DNA of 64,000 bases, from contig JADLZK010007296.1 of the NCBI GenBank assembly GCA_015847255.1, positions 1 through 64,000 on the forward strand. Reading direction: 5' to 3'. The stretch's first letter is position 1. The number at the start of each line of letters is the position of its first letter. The notes beneath the pieces are model-generated. The model was not told the origin of the DNA. It ran no database searches and saw only the letters and a program-made list of their open reading frames with translations. The stretch comes from Hyparrhenia diplandra (lineage: Eukaryota > Streptophyta > Magnoliopsida > Poales > Poaceae). This document shows positions 1 through 10,424 of this stretch, in pieces. Made by a program: the position numbers and the translations under genes.

Positions 1-1293
1 GACTGGTAACGCTAAGATATAAAGTATACACATTGCTAATTATAGCCATTGCCATTTTATATACAGCATCAGTACCCAAGATCAAGCATATCAAACCAAT
101 ATTTAGTCAATTTGCACCAAAAAAATAAAGGGGTGCCACCCACAAGTAACTAACTATACGAGCATTTGTCAAAAACCATGAAAACAATCGCGGGCTATAG
201 AATTTAGCGGGAGGTTAGCCAAAACGCTATTAGCGCGCTATTTGGCGCTATAGCGCGCTATTTAGCATTGCGACAGGTGCTTCTGGCCGCTATTAGCGCG
301 CTATAGCGCGCTATTTTTTTCATGGGTAAAAAAAACAACAACTAACTATAGGTGCATATGAGAGAAATTTTATCACAACATTGTGTTACCGCCTTTATAT
401 TTTGGTTTAGAGATACTAAACCTAAGCCGTACAACATCATCTTGAACCTCTGAATTTCAGAACCCTGCATTCAGATCTCATGATCCAGAACTATGAATCT
501 AGTTCCGACAACCACACCATCAAGGCACATCTTCTAGATTTGTTCCTTTGCATGTTTATCTCTGCCGAGCCATTGCTTGTGAACCGTCTGGTCCAGTGTC
601 CTTGTAGCCACCTATGCATGAAAATTATCACATTATCAGTCATCAAAACCCTTTATGTCGTAGGCAATGTGTTTTGCAACATAAGTGAATACTTTTGGCA
701 GCCTATATATTCAGTAATTCAGTAAGGTACTGACAATCAACATAGGTTAAATGGGCACTTAAAGAGATCATAGATGGCGTGAACAACAGTAAATCCAGTC
801 AATGTTGCAGGCAATGTGTTCAGGAAGCATTTAAAAACATGCACAGTGCACATACCTTCAGAGACATCTAAACTGCAGCATTAAAAATGCTTAGCTATGG
901 ATACTGATCTAGAATACAACACCATGAATGGTCATAGATGTTGGAACATCTGATCTAGAATTTCAACTAAATTAACTTTACCTATTTTTTTTTACCAACC
1001 AGAGACACTCCAAGATACTTTATTTGAACGAATTGAATGTGGCATCTGTTCTTCCTCTAAGGCATTGCATCCAACACCTTGAATGTGGCATTAGTAATGT
1101 CCGCTAGCAGGAGCTTGATTCCCCAATATTGGTATTGTTCTAGAATTATGCTATTTGCATGTAGAGCAAAAAAAGAAAGGATTAATAAAGTTGAGCCATA
1201 TGACTGCAGTAAGCTGATCCATAATACTGAGGAGAGCAATACAGTAAGGACAAGGAGATAGGAAGAGAGAGGATGTATGGTATTTGCATTGAC
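1..1293. other. Intergenic, no gene recognised
   Basis: AT-rich sequence with no coding region I can support. Its only notable structure is the GCGCTATA-type palindromic block at 190-330, listed separately. The short open frames here show no domain, no splice context and no family resemblance. Confidence 0.5.
190..330. repeat. Palindromic GCGCTATAGCGC repeat block
   Basis: The motif AGCGCGCTATT or GCGCTATAGCGCGCTATTT recurs at least four times in 140 bp, and several copies are self-complementary. Dense short palindromes of this kind are typical of the subterminal regions of hAT-type DNA transposons, where transposase binds. I see no terminal inverted repeat or target duplication that would delimit a full element, so the assignment to a transposon is inference. 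Confidence 0.45.
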
Positions 1294-1341
1294 GAAATCA
1301 ACGCCGATGGTACTGATGTAAGTGTCAACGAATGAATCATC
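1294..1341 (-). pseudogene. Orphan exon of a Rab1/RABD-type small GTPase
   Basis: On the minus strand a 48-nt stretch flanked by an acceptor (ATTCAG) and a GT encodes DDSFVDTYISTIGVDF. This is the switch I exon of Rab1/YPT1-type GTPases, whose usual form is DDSYLDSYISTIGVDF with the effector threonine in STIGVDF. The length and both boundaries match the exon as I remember it in plant RABD genes. I could not find the neighbouring exons (P-loop GDSGVGKS, WDTAGQE or NKCDL) on either side, so it looks like a captured or retained gene fragment, not a working gene. A divergent intact gene with exons I failed to recognise is the alternative. Confidence 0.6.
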
Positions 1342-1410
1342 CTGAATGTATACATTAATCAAAATCAAAAAGAACCCAGTTTTGTTAGGAACATAAGCAG
1401 TGATACCTAA

Positions 1411-1911
1411 TCAATAGTTTACAGGAAATTGAGGAGGAAACTTAAGGCAAAACAGAGGAGGTAGTGCTTGCCTACGGACACCTCGCCAGTCGCCGCAGAG
1501 ACCACACGACACGGGCTTCCTAGGTTGTCGCGGGGGCCGTCGAGGTCCGCTTGATCTGCATGCTGCCGGATCTTGTGCGGTTGTAGGCGCTCCCCGTGGC
1601 ACAGATGTCCCATGGCTTCCAACGCCCAAGCGACGACGATGCTTGTGCTTGCATGATGGTGGCGCTGGAGGAGAGGGCATGGACGGGCTAACATCTCCTC
1701 TGCCGCCGACAACCATGACCACCATGGGGAGCGAAGACCAACAGACCTGCGCGCCACCGGATTCGCGGCTCAACATGCTCCCTCGTGCCGCAGGTGCGGT
1801 GGTGGCGACCGCGGCGTAGAGAAGAACGGAGAGACCGGAAGAAACTGGAGGGACGACGAACTGGGAAGCGCAAGCGGCGATATGCGAGCGGCATCGGCGA
1901 CTGGCGGCCAA
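1411..1911 (-). CDS. Hypothetical GC-rich open frame, doubtful
   Basis: A 166-codon frame on the minus strand starts MAASRRCRSHIAACASQF and is rich in Arg, Pro, Ser and Ala. It lies directly upstream, in transcription order, of the orphan Rab exon, so the two could belong to one chimeric transcript. I recognise no domain. The composition is what GC-rich grass DNA gives by chance, and other frames on the same strand are also open here. An N-terminal organelle-targeting character is conceivable but not demonstrable. Treat as low confidence. Confidence 0.2.
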   Translation of the reverse strand: MAASRRCRSHIAACASQFVVPPVSSGLSVLLYAAVATTAPAARGSMLSRESGGAQVCWSSLPMVVMVVGGRGDVSPSMPSPPAPPSCKHKHRRRLGVGSHGTSVPRGAPTTAQDPAACRSSGPRRPPRQPRKPVSCGLCGDWRGVRRQALPPLFCLKFPPQFPVNY

Positions 1912-3729
1912 AGAGAGCAGAATGAGAAGGGGGTTAGGTTTCGGCCGTTCGGGTTTGGGCGGAGGGTCTCTTTACAAATTATACAGGGTACGTGAAAAAT
2001 TGAGTTCGACTCTCCAATGTTGTCTTTTGTGTTGGAATAAAATTTACAATAGGGATTTATATGAAAGGTATTCCAACGTGTGCACTGCTCTAAGATGACA
2101 GAGAGTGCACTGTGCGGTAGTTTACGAAAAACTTGAGGGCTTTTATGCAGAATCGGCAACAACACGTGTCACCGCGAGGATGAGCCACGGATGCCAAAAT
2201 TCTATGGTGCGAGGAAACTTGGGTGGCTTTAATAACCCCGATACCAAAAAAAAAGTCACTTGGTGTGTATATTTACCATTCTTTGATTTGAAGGAACAAA
2301 TTGACTACTTCGGGGGCCACGGTGCCTAATGCTGGAGTGAACGTGTGATCGACGCACTAATCAGGGAATCTATGCTGGCCCCGAGAGAGATAGCAACTAT
2401 AAACTACTGTGTGTTAGTAGTCTAGTAGAGGGCGAGATTAGCGCGCGTGGAACTGTATCAGAGGTGCATCTTTGAAGCATCCATGGACCAGTCAGACCGT
2501 CAGACTGGTCAGTTGAACTCGAATTCGAGCTCGTGACCAATTATCAGACTCCTCCTGGATCATCTGCACTATCAACTTCTGATGAACTGAACCTATCATC
2601 TGAGTAGTGCTCCTGCAGTAGCACATCAAGCCAAGCCGGCAAACCTGGCGACATCATATCAGTGTTTAAGAGGAAGCCACACACCACTAATCCCTGATGA
2701 CTACGGAACTAAAACACGATTGATTGAGCACGTGCTACAGACTGACGTTATTATCTAGTAGTCAGTGGAGATCGTGACTATCGTCCACTAGACGTACGAC
2801 ACTTCACGGACGAAGGAGAAAAATGGTGCCGTGCATTCCAGAGGTTCAGTGTATCTCCAGAGGTTCAGTTTGGCATATCCTCCACAGCCCCCTTGAGGTG
2901 TCAGCGCAGGTGCCGGTCGCCGCAGCATGCACCGGCACACCGAGCGACACCTCGGCCGCCGATGGGTCCAGATTGCTAGCAGCCACCCGTGACCTTCTCA
3001 CCAAGGGCCAGTTCTTCTCCATCTCCTGACCACCTATCCATTTGCCATGTGACCCAATGTTTGTTACACATGCGTTTTACCATGTTATTTTTGTAGTATT
3101 ATTAGTAGGAGTGAGGATAATACATGGCTCAGCAGATTGGCTTTTGTGTTTCCTTTAGCCTGCAATTTATCTGACTCTACCTCGTGTTATTATACTCCAA
3201 TAATGGAGCCAACACTACCTAACTGAAAAACTGAAAAGATATGGCCAGTTGCTAGCAAAAAGTAGCCCCGGTCTGTGGAAAGAGAGACAGCCGGGACACC
3301 ACCACCACATCTGGTACATGGTACATGAACTCGTCCTCAGCTTAAAACTGTGTGGTTGTTGTGTTGATTGGTCCAATCGTGGATGCTTCACAAACCCGCA
3401 CGTTAGCTCTAGCTCGCCGTCAGGTTAAACAAATCCGGGGCCTCACCGTGGTTTACCGGTTGTGGCGCATAAATTCCGTGACTATTTGACTAGTAATATA
3501 GCTATAGAGTAGCATCATTTATGAGCTGATCTTGTTCACTTAGTATATGGCCATATGGGGCTCGTGAGACCCGGTCCCGGCTACAGGCTACAGCTGAAGG
3601 CGGTCAACTTATTCCTGCAAAGAAAATACAGTAGTCTGAACGAGCACACCAAGTCACCACCTGCGCTGAGATGCATGCATCGAACTAGTGTATCTATCAG
3701 AAAAAAAAAATGTGTGTCCCTGCCCTGCC
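1912..3729. other. Intergenic, upstream region of first small-protein gene
   Basis: No gene is supported. The part nearest 3730 is the presumed promoter of the gene at 3850. It contains GTGACTATTTGACTAGT at 3478-3494, which is closely matched upstream of the paralogous gene at 9486. Confidence 0.4.
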
Positions 3730-3736
3730 TATAAAT
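3730..3736 (+). promoter_or_regulatory. TATA box of the gene at 3850
   Basis: TATAAAT lies 120 bp upstream of the start codon in the context CCTGCCTATAAATCCCC. The paralog at 9486 has a near-identical box (CGCCTATAAATAC) 99 bp before its start, which supports both. Confidence 0.7.
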
Positions 3737-3849
3737 CCCCTGTCCAGCTAAAGCTTCCGGCATCTCATTCTCATCCACATCAAGCTAGTGAAGTGAGCAC
3801 TTAGACCTGAAAAATCGAAACACACACAAAGCAGGAGAGGAGAGGAGGC

Positions 3850-4038
3850 ATGGAGTTCTACTACCAGTACCTGAGCAGCGGCGGCGGCTACATCAGCAGC
3901 ACCAAGGAGAAGAGGCCACCGCTGAAGAGGGGCCAGCTGAAGCGACAGATCGTGAGGACAATCAGCAAGCTCGTGGTGCCCGGCGGCGACGGCGGTGGTG
4001 GCGCCAACCAAGTCCAAGCGGCGGCCGGCAAGTACTGA
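3850..4038 (+). CDS. Small basic protein of unknown function, paralog 1
   Basis: Intronless 62-aa protein. It opens with MEFYYQY, has a Gly/Ser linker, then a conserved core KRPPLKRGQLKRQIVRTISK followed by LVVP, and ends in a Gly-rich tail. The core is strongly basic and then becomes an amphipathic Ile/Val/Leu segment. There is no signal peptide, membrane segment or cysteine pair. It is clearly related to the 56-aa product at 9486 (same MExYYQY start and same RPPL-R-RG--K--IV core) and more distantly to the 75-aa product at 14764. I know no characterised function for such proteins. A good TATA box, a matching paralog and conservation confined to the coding part argue that it is real. It does not resemble the DVL/ROT4 peptides. 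Confidence 0.75.
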   Translation: MEFYYQYLSSGGGYISSTKEKRPPLKRGQLKRQIVRTISKLVVPGGDGGGGANQVQAAAGKY

Positions 4039-4477
4039 AAGGGAACTGAGTAAAATTCATGTATGCTTAGCTGGTTAGCTCTGCTCTGACGCTGTGTGTA
4101 TATATTTAGGCTCTTCTCTTGTTCTTGTCCCCATTTTGATTCGTGCGTGCGAGGGTTTCGGCAGTCCTGTTCAGCTTCACTTCACATGTACACAACCATG
4201 GACAACTGCAATTAGAGTTAGAGAGGTTCTGTACGCACGATTGTTTCGATAAATAAATGATCCTTGCACCCAAAATCTGCTCTCCACACGCTCTTCAATT
4301 GGGACCGACAAGCCAAGAACGACGAACAGTAATTTCAGTACTACTAGGAGGGAAGCGCGCGAGCAACGTGGCCCACTACCTGTCAACCACGGACGGGACG
4401 ATCTGTTTCGGCCGTCTAGATTTGGCCCACTATGTCAGCGCATGACTTTTTTTTTTTAGTCCAGACTTGTTTTAGCA

Positions 4478-5000
4478 TTTTTTTAAAAAATTACACAGTA
4501 CACTCACTCTTAGGTCAGGCCTCAATAGAGGTTTCACGAGTGTTTAAATGCGACATTAAATCAAATAGCCACATCAAAAATTTCACTTTTTGCATTGAAA
4601 CTCCTAGGAGAGAGAAGGAAAGAGTTTTACCATGGTGAAACCTTTGGGTCTTGTTTCACGTGTGATGGAAACGTGTGAAACCCCCATTGAGACACACAAA
4701 TAGAGTTTCACCAAGCAACTATGCAATTAAAACATGCAATGAGAGAGGTTGTGGGACCCTCGAGTCTATGAAACCGCAAGAAATGAAACGCATATTGGGG
4801 GAGACGCCTATTTCACGCCAAAGTTTCACGTCTTGGAAACAGGGAGGTGAAACTCTCCATTGAGACCGGCCTTATAAACATACACAAATCCTACCCTTAT
4901 GAAAGCATATTCAAGACTGGACACACAAATTCTTAAGATTGATGAAGTCGCTTCATTGTCAACGGAACATTGACTACCATTAAAAGCACACAACCAGATT
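4478..5000 (-). mobile_element. tRNA-derived SINE, antisense, split by a MITE
   Basis: Read on the minus strand, the sequence ends in a poly(A)-like tail preceded by GTACTGTGTAATT. Its body shares phrases with the SINE at 17041-17351, such as CCTACCC-TATGA, the GATGAAGTCG stretch and the TCAACGGAAC-type stretch. The 5' end near 5000 is worn and no tRNA-like head is readable. A Tourist-like MITE (4513-4871) splits it, since SINE sequence resumes directly after the MITE. Confidence 0.55.
4513..4871. mobile_element. Tourist-like MITE (PIF/Harbinger type)
   Basis: The element of about 359 bp has terminal inverted repeats: left GGTCAGGCCTCAATAGAGG and right, reverse-complemented, GGCCGGTCTCAATGGAGAG, both followed by TTTCAC. 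It is flanked by TTA on both sides, the target duplication expected of Tourist/PIF-Harbinger elements. It interrupts an older SINE, so it is the younger insertion. It has no coding capacity. Confidence 0.7.
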
Positions 5001-5005
5001 AAATA

Positions 5006-5278
5006 CTACTTCCTTAATTTCATCAAATTATAATTGATTTTAAGAATCTTAGAGCGCCAAAAAACATCTCAAGTTTGACCTAAATTATGAAGAGAACTAT
5101 AATTATTTGTGATATTAAATAGTTATATTATGAGAATATAATTAATGAAGAATCTATTGATACTTAGTACTTGACATCATAAATATTATTATCTTGTCAC
5201 ATAAATTTAGTCAAACTAGATAAACTTTGACTTCTCAAAATTATTAAAATAATAACTTACAATTTAGGATGAAGTGAG
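5006..5278. mobile_element. Degenerate Stowaway-like MITE
   Basis: The left end reads TACTACTTCCTTAATTTCAT and the right end, reverse-complemented, TACTCACTTCATCCTAAATT. Both are worn forms of the Stowaway terminus CTCCCTCCGT with a flanking TA. The interior is AT-rich, with the usual phrases about AATTATAA and TTTGACTTCTC. The ends have diverged, so the boundaries are approximate. Confidence 0.55.
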
Positions 5279-5575
5279 TACTTCAGTCGTACTTCTGTTT
5301 TATCGAATAGGCTAGCCTGGCTAGGACATGGTTGGCTCAAATAAGAGCATCGATCGACCAGTCAGCAGTGCTCTCGGCATAGGTCCCGGTACAGGATATA
5401 TCTTGATCTTCATTTTCTTTTTGCGTATGGTGCCAGTGCGGTATCTATTCATATACAAACTCACACCAACCTTATACACGCACACCACACTCCCACAAGT
5501 ACACAAACAAACCTATAAATCATGTCCTTCGTGATATCACTGGGTGCATCTAAGACACGGTAGGGGGTAGGCAAT

Positions 5576-5752
5576 GGGTTTGTTTGGTACGTACGCCCCC
5601 TCAAATGGCCACAACATAACTTCGGCTTGCCAAGAGTGTGGCGGTGATTTCGAGCAATCGAGCGCCAGACTTTTGGCGTCAATTGGCGTGGATATACACA
5701 GCAAGTGACGCAAGTTTTGCCATGGCACAGTGTGGCAGCAACCAAACAGAGC
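5576..5752. mobile_element. Probable short MITE with TGTTTGGT ends
   Basis: The left end GGGTTTGTTTGGTACG and the right end, reverse-complemented, GCTCTGTTTGGTTGC form an imperfect inverted repeat about 177 bp apart. The interior is rich in TGGC and GGCG motifs, like the MITE at 16311. No clean target duplication is visible. Confidence 0.45.
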
Positions 5753-6206
5753 ATCGTCAGTCCCATAACTCTTTATTATATATGTATTTCTAGATTAGAA
5801 GGCGCCTAAATTTATTTATATCTAGCATTTTTTTAGCTTAAAATATCTAGCACTACATTGCTAGGTGATATGCGTGGCTATCGGATACAAAAGCAAGAGT
5901 ACGTGCAGGAATATCTGAATTTTCTCCACTTTGGCATCTGTATCATACAAATATCTCAACGATATGATCTTCCAATTCTTTATGCGTGCGCACTACATGT
6001 CCACATGGATAGGACGGTAAAGGCTTGAACAAAGCACCTAGCAGGTAGCAGCTAGCGTCCGCTGTTTGCAGTTGCACCGAGAGATAATTCTAGAAGAGGA
6101 GATAACGCTAACAAATCGGCATACCAAACTTCACTCACTCAAGGCCTTTTTGTGCTTAGCATGTTGTTACTCCGAAATGGAATCAGTTCTGGGAGCATTG
6201 GTTTGC

Positions 6207-9080
6207 AGTAATTATTTTTTTTCGAAAAGCGTGTCCATTGACACGTATTTCATTAAGGGAAAATAGAGTTTTACACGGCGCGACGCTTTAGCCAAAACAA
6301 TTGGCCGCGGCGCCACGAAGCACCACAGACAACAATCGCCGGCTCTAACGGGCGGAGTGACAAAGTTGTACTTAAAAAGGTAAACTATGTGCGGCGAGAG
6401 AAGAGAGAAGAGGGACGCGCTACACGGCGACCGACACAAAAGAATCCCCGGTCGCCCTCGCCCTCGCCCGGGGCCGCATCATGGGGAACGGCTCAGCGCG
6501 AGATGTTGTCGCTTCTTCGGGCGAGACGTCGTCGCGCCGTGGTATACGGAACCTGGCCGCCGGCTCGGGGTCGGGGGTGTCTGGACGGCGTCGGCCGGTC
6601 GGCCCTCGAGCTTGCTAAGCAACACCTTCAACGCCGCCGCTCCGGGTTTGGATCGCTTATTTGCTCGACTTCAGCCGAGGCGGGTCTTTGCGTCTTAGGG
6701 TCCACTCTTCCTCGGTGATCCTGGGACGAGCGGAGGGTGGGGCTGTCGTGAGCCACGGGCTCGTCGAGAGGCGGGGTGATCGCCCGGCGGGAAGTCTTGG
6801 TCGGCCCGCCGTCGATAACCACGGCGACGTCCTTCCCGTAGGTCCCGGTGTCCCCAGCCCTTGAGCCCGCGGTGCGGTGGGGGAGCGTAGGCGGTGGGCA
6901 GCGGCGGAGCCGGAGTAGAGGCGGGGATGGGGGCATCGTGGGGAGCCCGTCGTCACCTCATTGTCGGCATCGAGCACCGCCGCAGCGGGGATCGAGACGC
7001 AGCTCGTCCCCCGTCGGGGCCCCGGCTGCGTCGTGGCGAACTCGGCAAGTACCTGGTGCGCCCTGAGTCAACCGAGCACTCGGCGGATGTGGGCGGCGGC
7101 GTGATACTCGCTGAGGTAGGCCCGGCCGGCGTGGGGAAGCCCCACGGGGGCGTCCCCGCACCTAGCACGGACGGTGAGAGGCCCCGAGTCTTGGCGGCGC
7201 GGCGGCAAACTCAGTACCCACGAGCTCTACCCACCGGTCGGAGGGCGAAGCGGTGGTGGAGTTGCGGCGCCGCCGTTGCGAGACGCGAACTCGGCCGCCA
7301 CCCCTTGTGCCCCCAATCGACCCATGGCGACTCGGTGGGCGGCGAAAAGCCATTTGCTTCGCGCATAGGCCGGGCGCGTCTCCCGAACCGCGGCGTGTGC
7401 GTCGAAGGAGGCGGACAAGGAATTTGCCGACGAGGAAGGTGGTCGCCCGAGGTAATGGCGCCCCGGCGCCCGAGGCCGTCACCACGCCGCCGACGGGTTG
7501 GCGATCGAACCCGCGACAGCGAAGCTTGCAATTCCTCTCCGGTGTCTCGTCTGGGGCGCGGGAGAGACGGCGAGGGGGAAGTGCCGGCAAGAACGTGGTC
7601 TCCGGCGAACGATTGAAGCGAGGCCGAAGCCCGAGAGGCGCGGCACCGCAGCCGGCGGCGAGGGTGAGGCGGAGAGGGGCAGCGTCTGCGCCCACGCCTA
7701 CGGGCGAGTGGCTCCATCGGCGTCGGCGGGAACCACGCCGCGGCGCGTTGGGGGAGCGTGGCGCCGATGGCGGTGAGCGGTGGTGCCGAAGGTTGAAGTC
7801 GGCGGCGGTGTGCGGGGGCGGTCGGCCGGGTGAGGCCAAGCCTTAGGTGTGTGCGGGCACCCCGGCCGCCCCCTTGGCCGCGGCGGGGCGGCGGCCCCAC
7901 TGGAGGCTTGATGGCGACGACGTGGCGGCGCCCGACCTCCGATCCACCGCGACGAAGGTGACGGCGCGGCGGCCGCGGCGTTCTGAAAGCAACTTGGCGG
8001 CAACTCCGGCCCGATAGCCCGGAGAGGTGGGGACGGCAAGGCGTGCCGCGCGGCGATAGGGGGCCTCTCCGGCTCGAAGGCGGCATCCTCGTCGTCGAGG
8101 AGTCGGGTAGGCGATGCCGTCGGGCGGTGAAATCGGCACGGACGACCACGGTGGCGGGCGTGGCCGCCGGGGAAGCGCCGCCGACGGACAGCCCCAACGA
8201 TGGAGACGAGCAGGCCAAGGCGAAGGAGAGCGCTCAAGGTCGGGTCGCCGGAAGAGAGCCGCCCTCCCAACGGCGACATCTTGGTCTGCCCGGCGGAGAG
8301 GTGGTCGGGAAGGACGGGGCGGCGACGACGGAGGAGGAAGCAGCCGGTGCGGGGATAGACGCCGGCCCGGCCACATCTGCGCCCCAAACGGGGGCGGCGG
8401 CAGGATGGCATGCTGGGTCGCCCGGCCGGCGGCGAAGCACGGAAGGCCCCCACGGCCGCCGTCGGGACGGGGCACGGGCGAGACCCCGGCAGATCGAGGA
8501 TCGGGCGCCGGCCGCCCGGCCGGGCCTTGCTCTTTCGATGCGAGGGCGAGGGCCGCCAAGGCGCGGCGAGGTCAGCGGCAGGATCGGGCGCAGCGATCCG
8601 TTCCGGCGAGCTCGGCGGCGGTGGAGGCCCGGCGGCCGGGGCGGCGGCAGCTCTGGCGCGGTTCCCAGCGGTCCGTCTTTGGCGGGCCGGGCCCACGGCG
8701 TCGGGCGCGAGGAGAGGGCGGGGAGGGTGCCGGAGGAGAGGGAGCGGGAGCGGGTGGTGGGCGGATCCGGCGAGCCCGGCGGCGGGGGTGCCGGCGTGGC
8801 GGCGCATCGGGCGCCGTCCTGCGCGGGTCGCGCCGGCGCCACGAGGGGGGGGCGGGCGGGGGCGGGCGTTGGATGGGGGGGACGAGGAGGAGGCTGGTGT
8901 GGCGGTGGAGGCGGGCGCGGGGCGGGGCGGCCCGCCCGGCGCCGGCGACGGGCGGCGGGGGGCCCGCCAGGGGAGAGCAACGGTCCTCTGCGGAGTAGCC
9001 TTCAAAAAGGATCTCGGCGAGTCGAGCTTCCCCGTGCCTGTGTACAAGGGACGTTCCGAGTACGTCCTTGTAGTAATTAT
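6207..9080 (-). mobile_element. CpG-dense non-autonomous retroposon with LINE-like 3' end
   Basis: The segment is bounded by a 9-bp direct repeat AGTAATTAT at 6207-6215 and 9072-9080. On the minus strand the insert runs from 9071 to 6216 and ends CTTAATGAAATACGTGTCAA, a short stem and a run of eight A's. That is the 3' signature of grass L1-type LINEs. The body from about 6380 to 9000 is extremely GC- and CpG-rich and contains many overlapping Arg/Pro/Gly-rich open frames on both strands. None resembles reverse transcriptase, endonuclease or gag. I read it as a non-autonomous retroposon mobilised in trans by a LINE. The intact target duplication and undecayed CpGs suggest a fairly recent insertion. 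The open frames inside are not annotated as genes. Confidence 0.65.
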
Positions 9081-9386
9081 CACTGTAAGGAAGTAAAGGA
9101 TGCTTTTTCGGTGCTCAACTCGTGTGTTTTGGCCTTTTGGGGCATAGATTCCCTTGATTTATTAGCTCCTTGTTCACACTGGCACACTGGGGATAGACAG
9201 ACGGGATAGCAATCCCATGACTATTGACTAGTCCTAGTCAATTTATTCTCACGATTTTTTGTCTTCAAAAAAGGAAGAAGATACGTACACACCATGACTC
9301 CGATCATTTTGCATCGAGGAGTCCATGGTACCGAGCTTATTCAGAGCAGCATTCCTATATACTGAACTGAAGCACGTCGCCTCGCC

Positions 9387-9394
9387 TATAAATA
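9387..9394 (+). promoter_or_regulatory. TATA box of the gene at 9486
   Basis: TATAAATA in the context CTCGCCTATAAATACTTCC lies 99 bp before the start codon, matching the placement in the paralog at 3850. Confidence 0.7.
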
Positions 9395-9485
9395 CTTCCA
9401 GCTCCGCATTCATCCCTTCGTCAAGCAAAGCAAGCACTTGCCTCTCATCTAAGTCTCAACAGCCACAGCGACGAACACAGGAGGG

Positions 9486-9656
9486 ATGGAGTACTACTAC
9501 CAGTACAACAGCGTTAGCAACGCGGAGAAGGAGAAGAGGCCCCCGCTGAGGAGGGGCAGCGTCAAGCTCCAGATCGTCAAGACCCTCAGCAACCTCGTGG
9601 CGCCGCCCAGCAACGGCAACGACGACTCCAAGGTCCAAGCAAGTGGGTCGCAATAG
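9486..9656 (+). CDS. Small basic protein of unknown function, paralog 2
   Basis: Intronless 56-aa protein starting MEYYYQYNSV, with core KRPPLRRGSVKLQIVKTLSN then LVAPPSNGNDDSK and a Ser/Gln-rich end. The start was chosen because it aligns with the MEFYYQY start of the paralog at 3850 and sits 99 bp after a TATA box. Longer overlapping open frames here do not share this start. Shared features of the family are an aromatic N-terminus, a PPL-[KR]-RG turn, and a basic amphipathic segment ending LV. It has no cysteines, signal peptide or membrane segment. The biochemical role is unknown. The basic core could bind nucleic acid, lipid or an acidic partner, but nothing in the sequence decides this. 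Confidence 0.75.
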   Translation: MEYYYQYNSVSNAEKEKRPPLRRGSVKLQIVKTLSNLVAPPSNGNDDSKVQASGSQ

Positions 9657-10360
9657 CTTCACAAGGGAACGAAGCTACAGCTGAAATAAACTGTATCTTT
9701 AGATAGATGTCGCCCTGTACTGTATCTGAACTTTGCTTTGAGACGTGTTCTTAGCTTGGACTTGCTTGTTTGGTCCACTGGTGAATGGAATGGGACTGTA
9801 TGGTAAGTCTGTTCCATGTGTTTTATTTGGGAAAGAAGGTTCTATATATGCCTCAACTCTGCTCATGCATGCTCATTCATCTCTCAACTCTGTTCCTCCA
9901 GTTCTGTTTAATACCTTGTTTAGTTATTTTGCAGTCAAGAAAACCCTTCAGCTGACAAGTACACTATGAGCTTGAGAGGCATCTCTGTCTCCCTCTCTCT
10001 CACAGACTGACCAATCGAATTCAAGTTCATGGCCATCATCCACACACCGGCCAGATCACCATCCTGCCTGTAGCCTAGGGGCTGTATAGGGGGCGTTTGA
10101 TATAGGGTTGTTTAGGGTGCATCTCGAAATAGAGAAATGCAGCAATTTTCCAGAATTCTACCGACTCACCGCCTCAAATGTTTGGGCGTATCAAGGTTGC
10201 CTTGTTGGCGAAGCGCGGGAGCGAAGGCCTTGAGGCCTCTCACCGTTGTAACAACTTTTGTGAGTAGTTAGCTATTTGTTTCCTGCCCACCTCTAGCGGT
10301 CATTTCAATCGGGGGGGAGGGGGGTCATGCCCCTCACGCGTTTAGGTCATTTCATGGTGA
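9657..10360. other. 3' flank of paralog 2 and intergenic
   Basis: This holds the presumed 3' untranslated region and AT-rich spacer. No gene, repeat structure or clear transposon end is supported before the hAT-like end at 10425. Confidence 0.4.
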
Positions 10361-10424
10361 ATTAAAGGCTAAATATAGTAAAATACAAGGGAAATTAAGC
10401 TCCGAGGGGGCTGCAGCCCGAGTC

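Noticed and set aside
1057..1368. 103-codon minus-strand frame as a membrane protein
   Set aside because: Its only conserved part is the Rab exon at 1294-1341. Beyond the splice donor it is hydrophobic intron translation.
6389..9209. Many long open frames (up to 461 codons) on both strands in the GC-rich block
   Set aside because: Overlapping frames on both strands with Arg/Pro/Gly-rich translations and no domain are expected from CpG-rich DNA. The block is bounded by a target duplication and reads as a retroposon.
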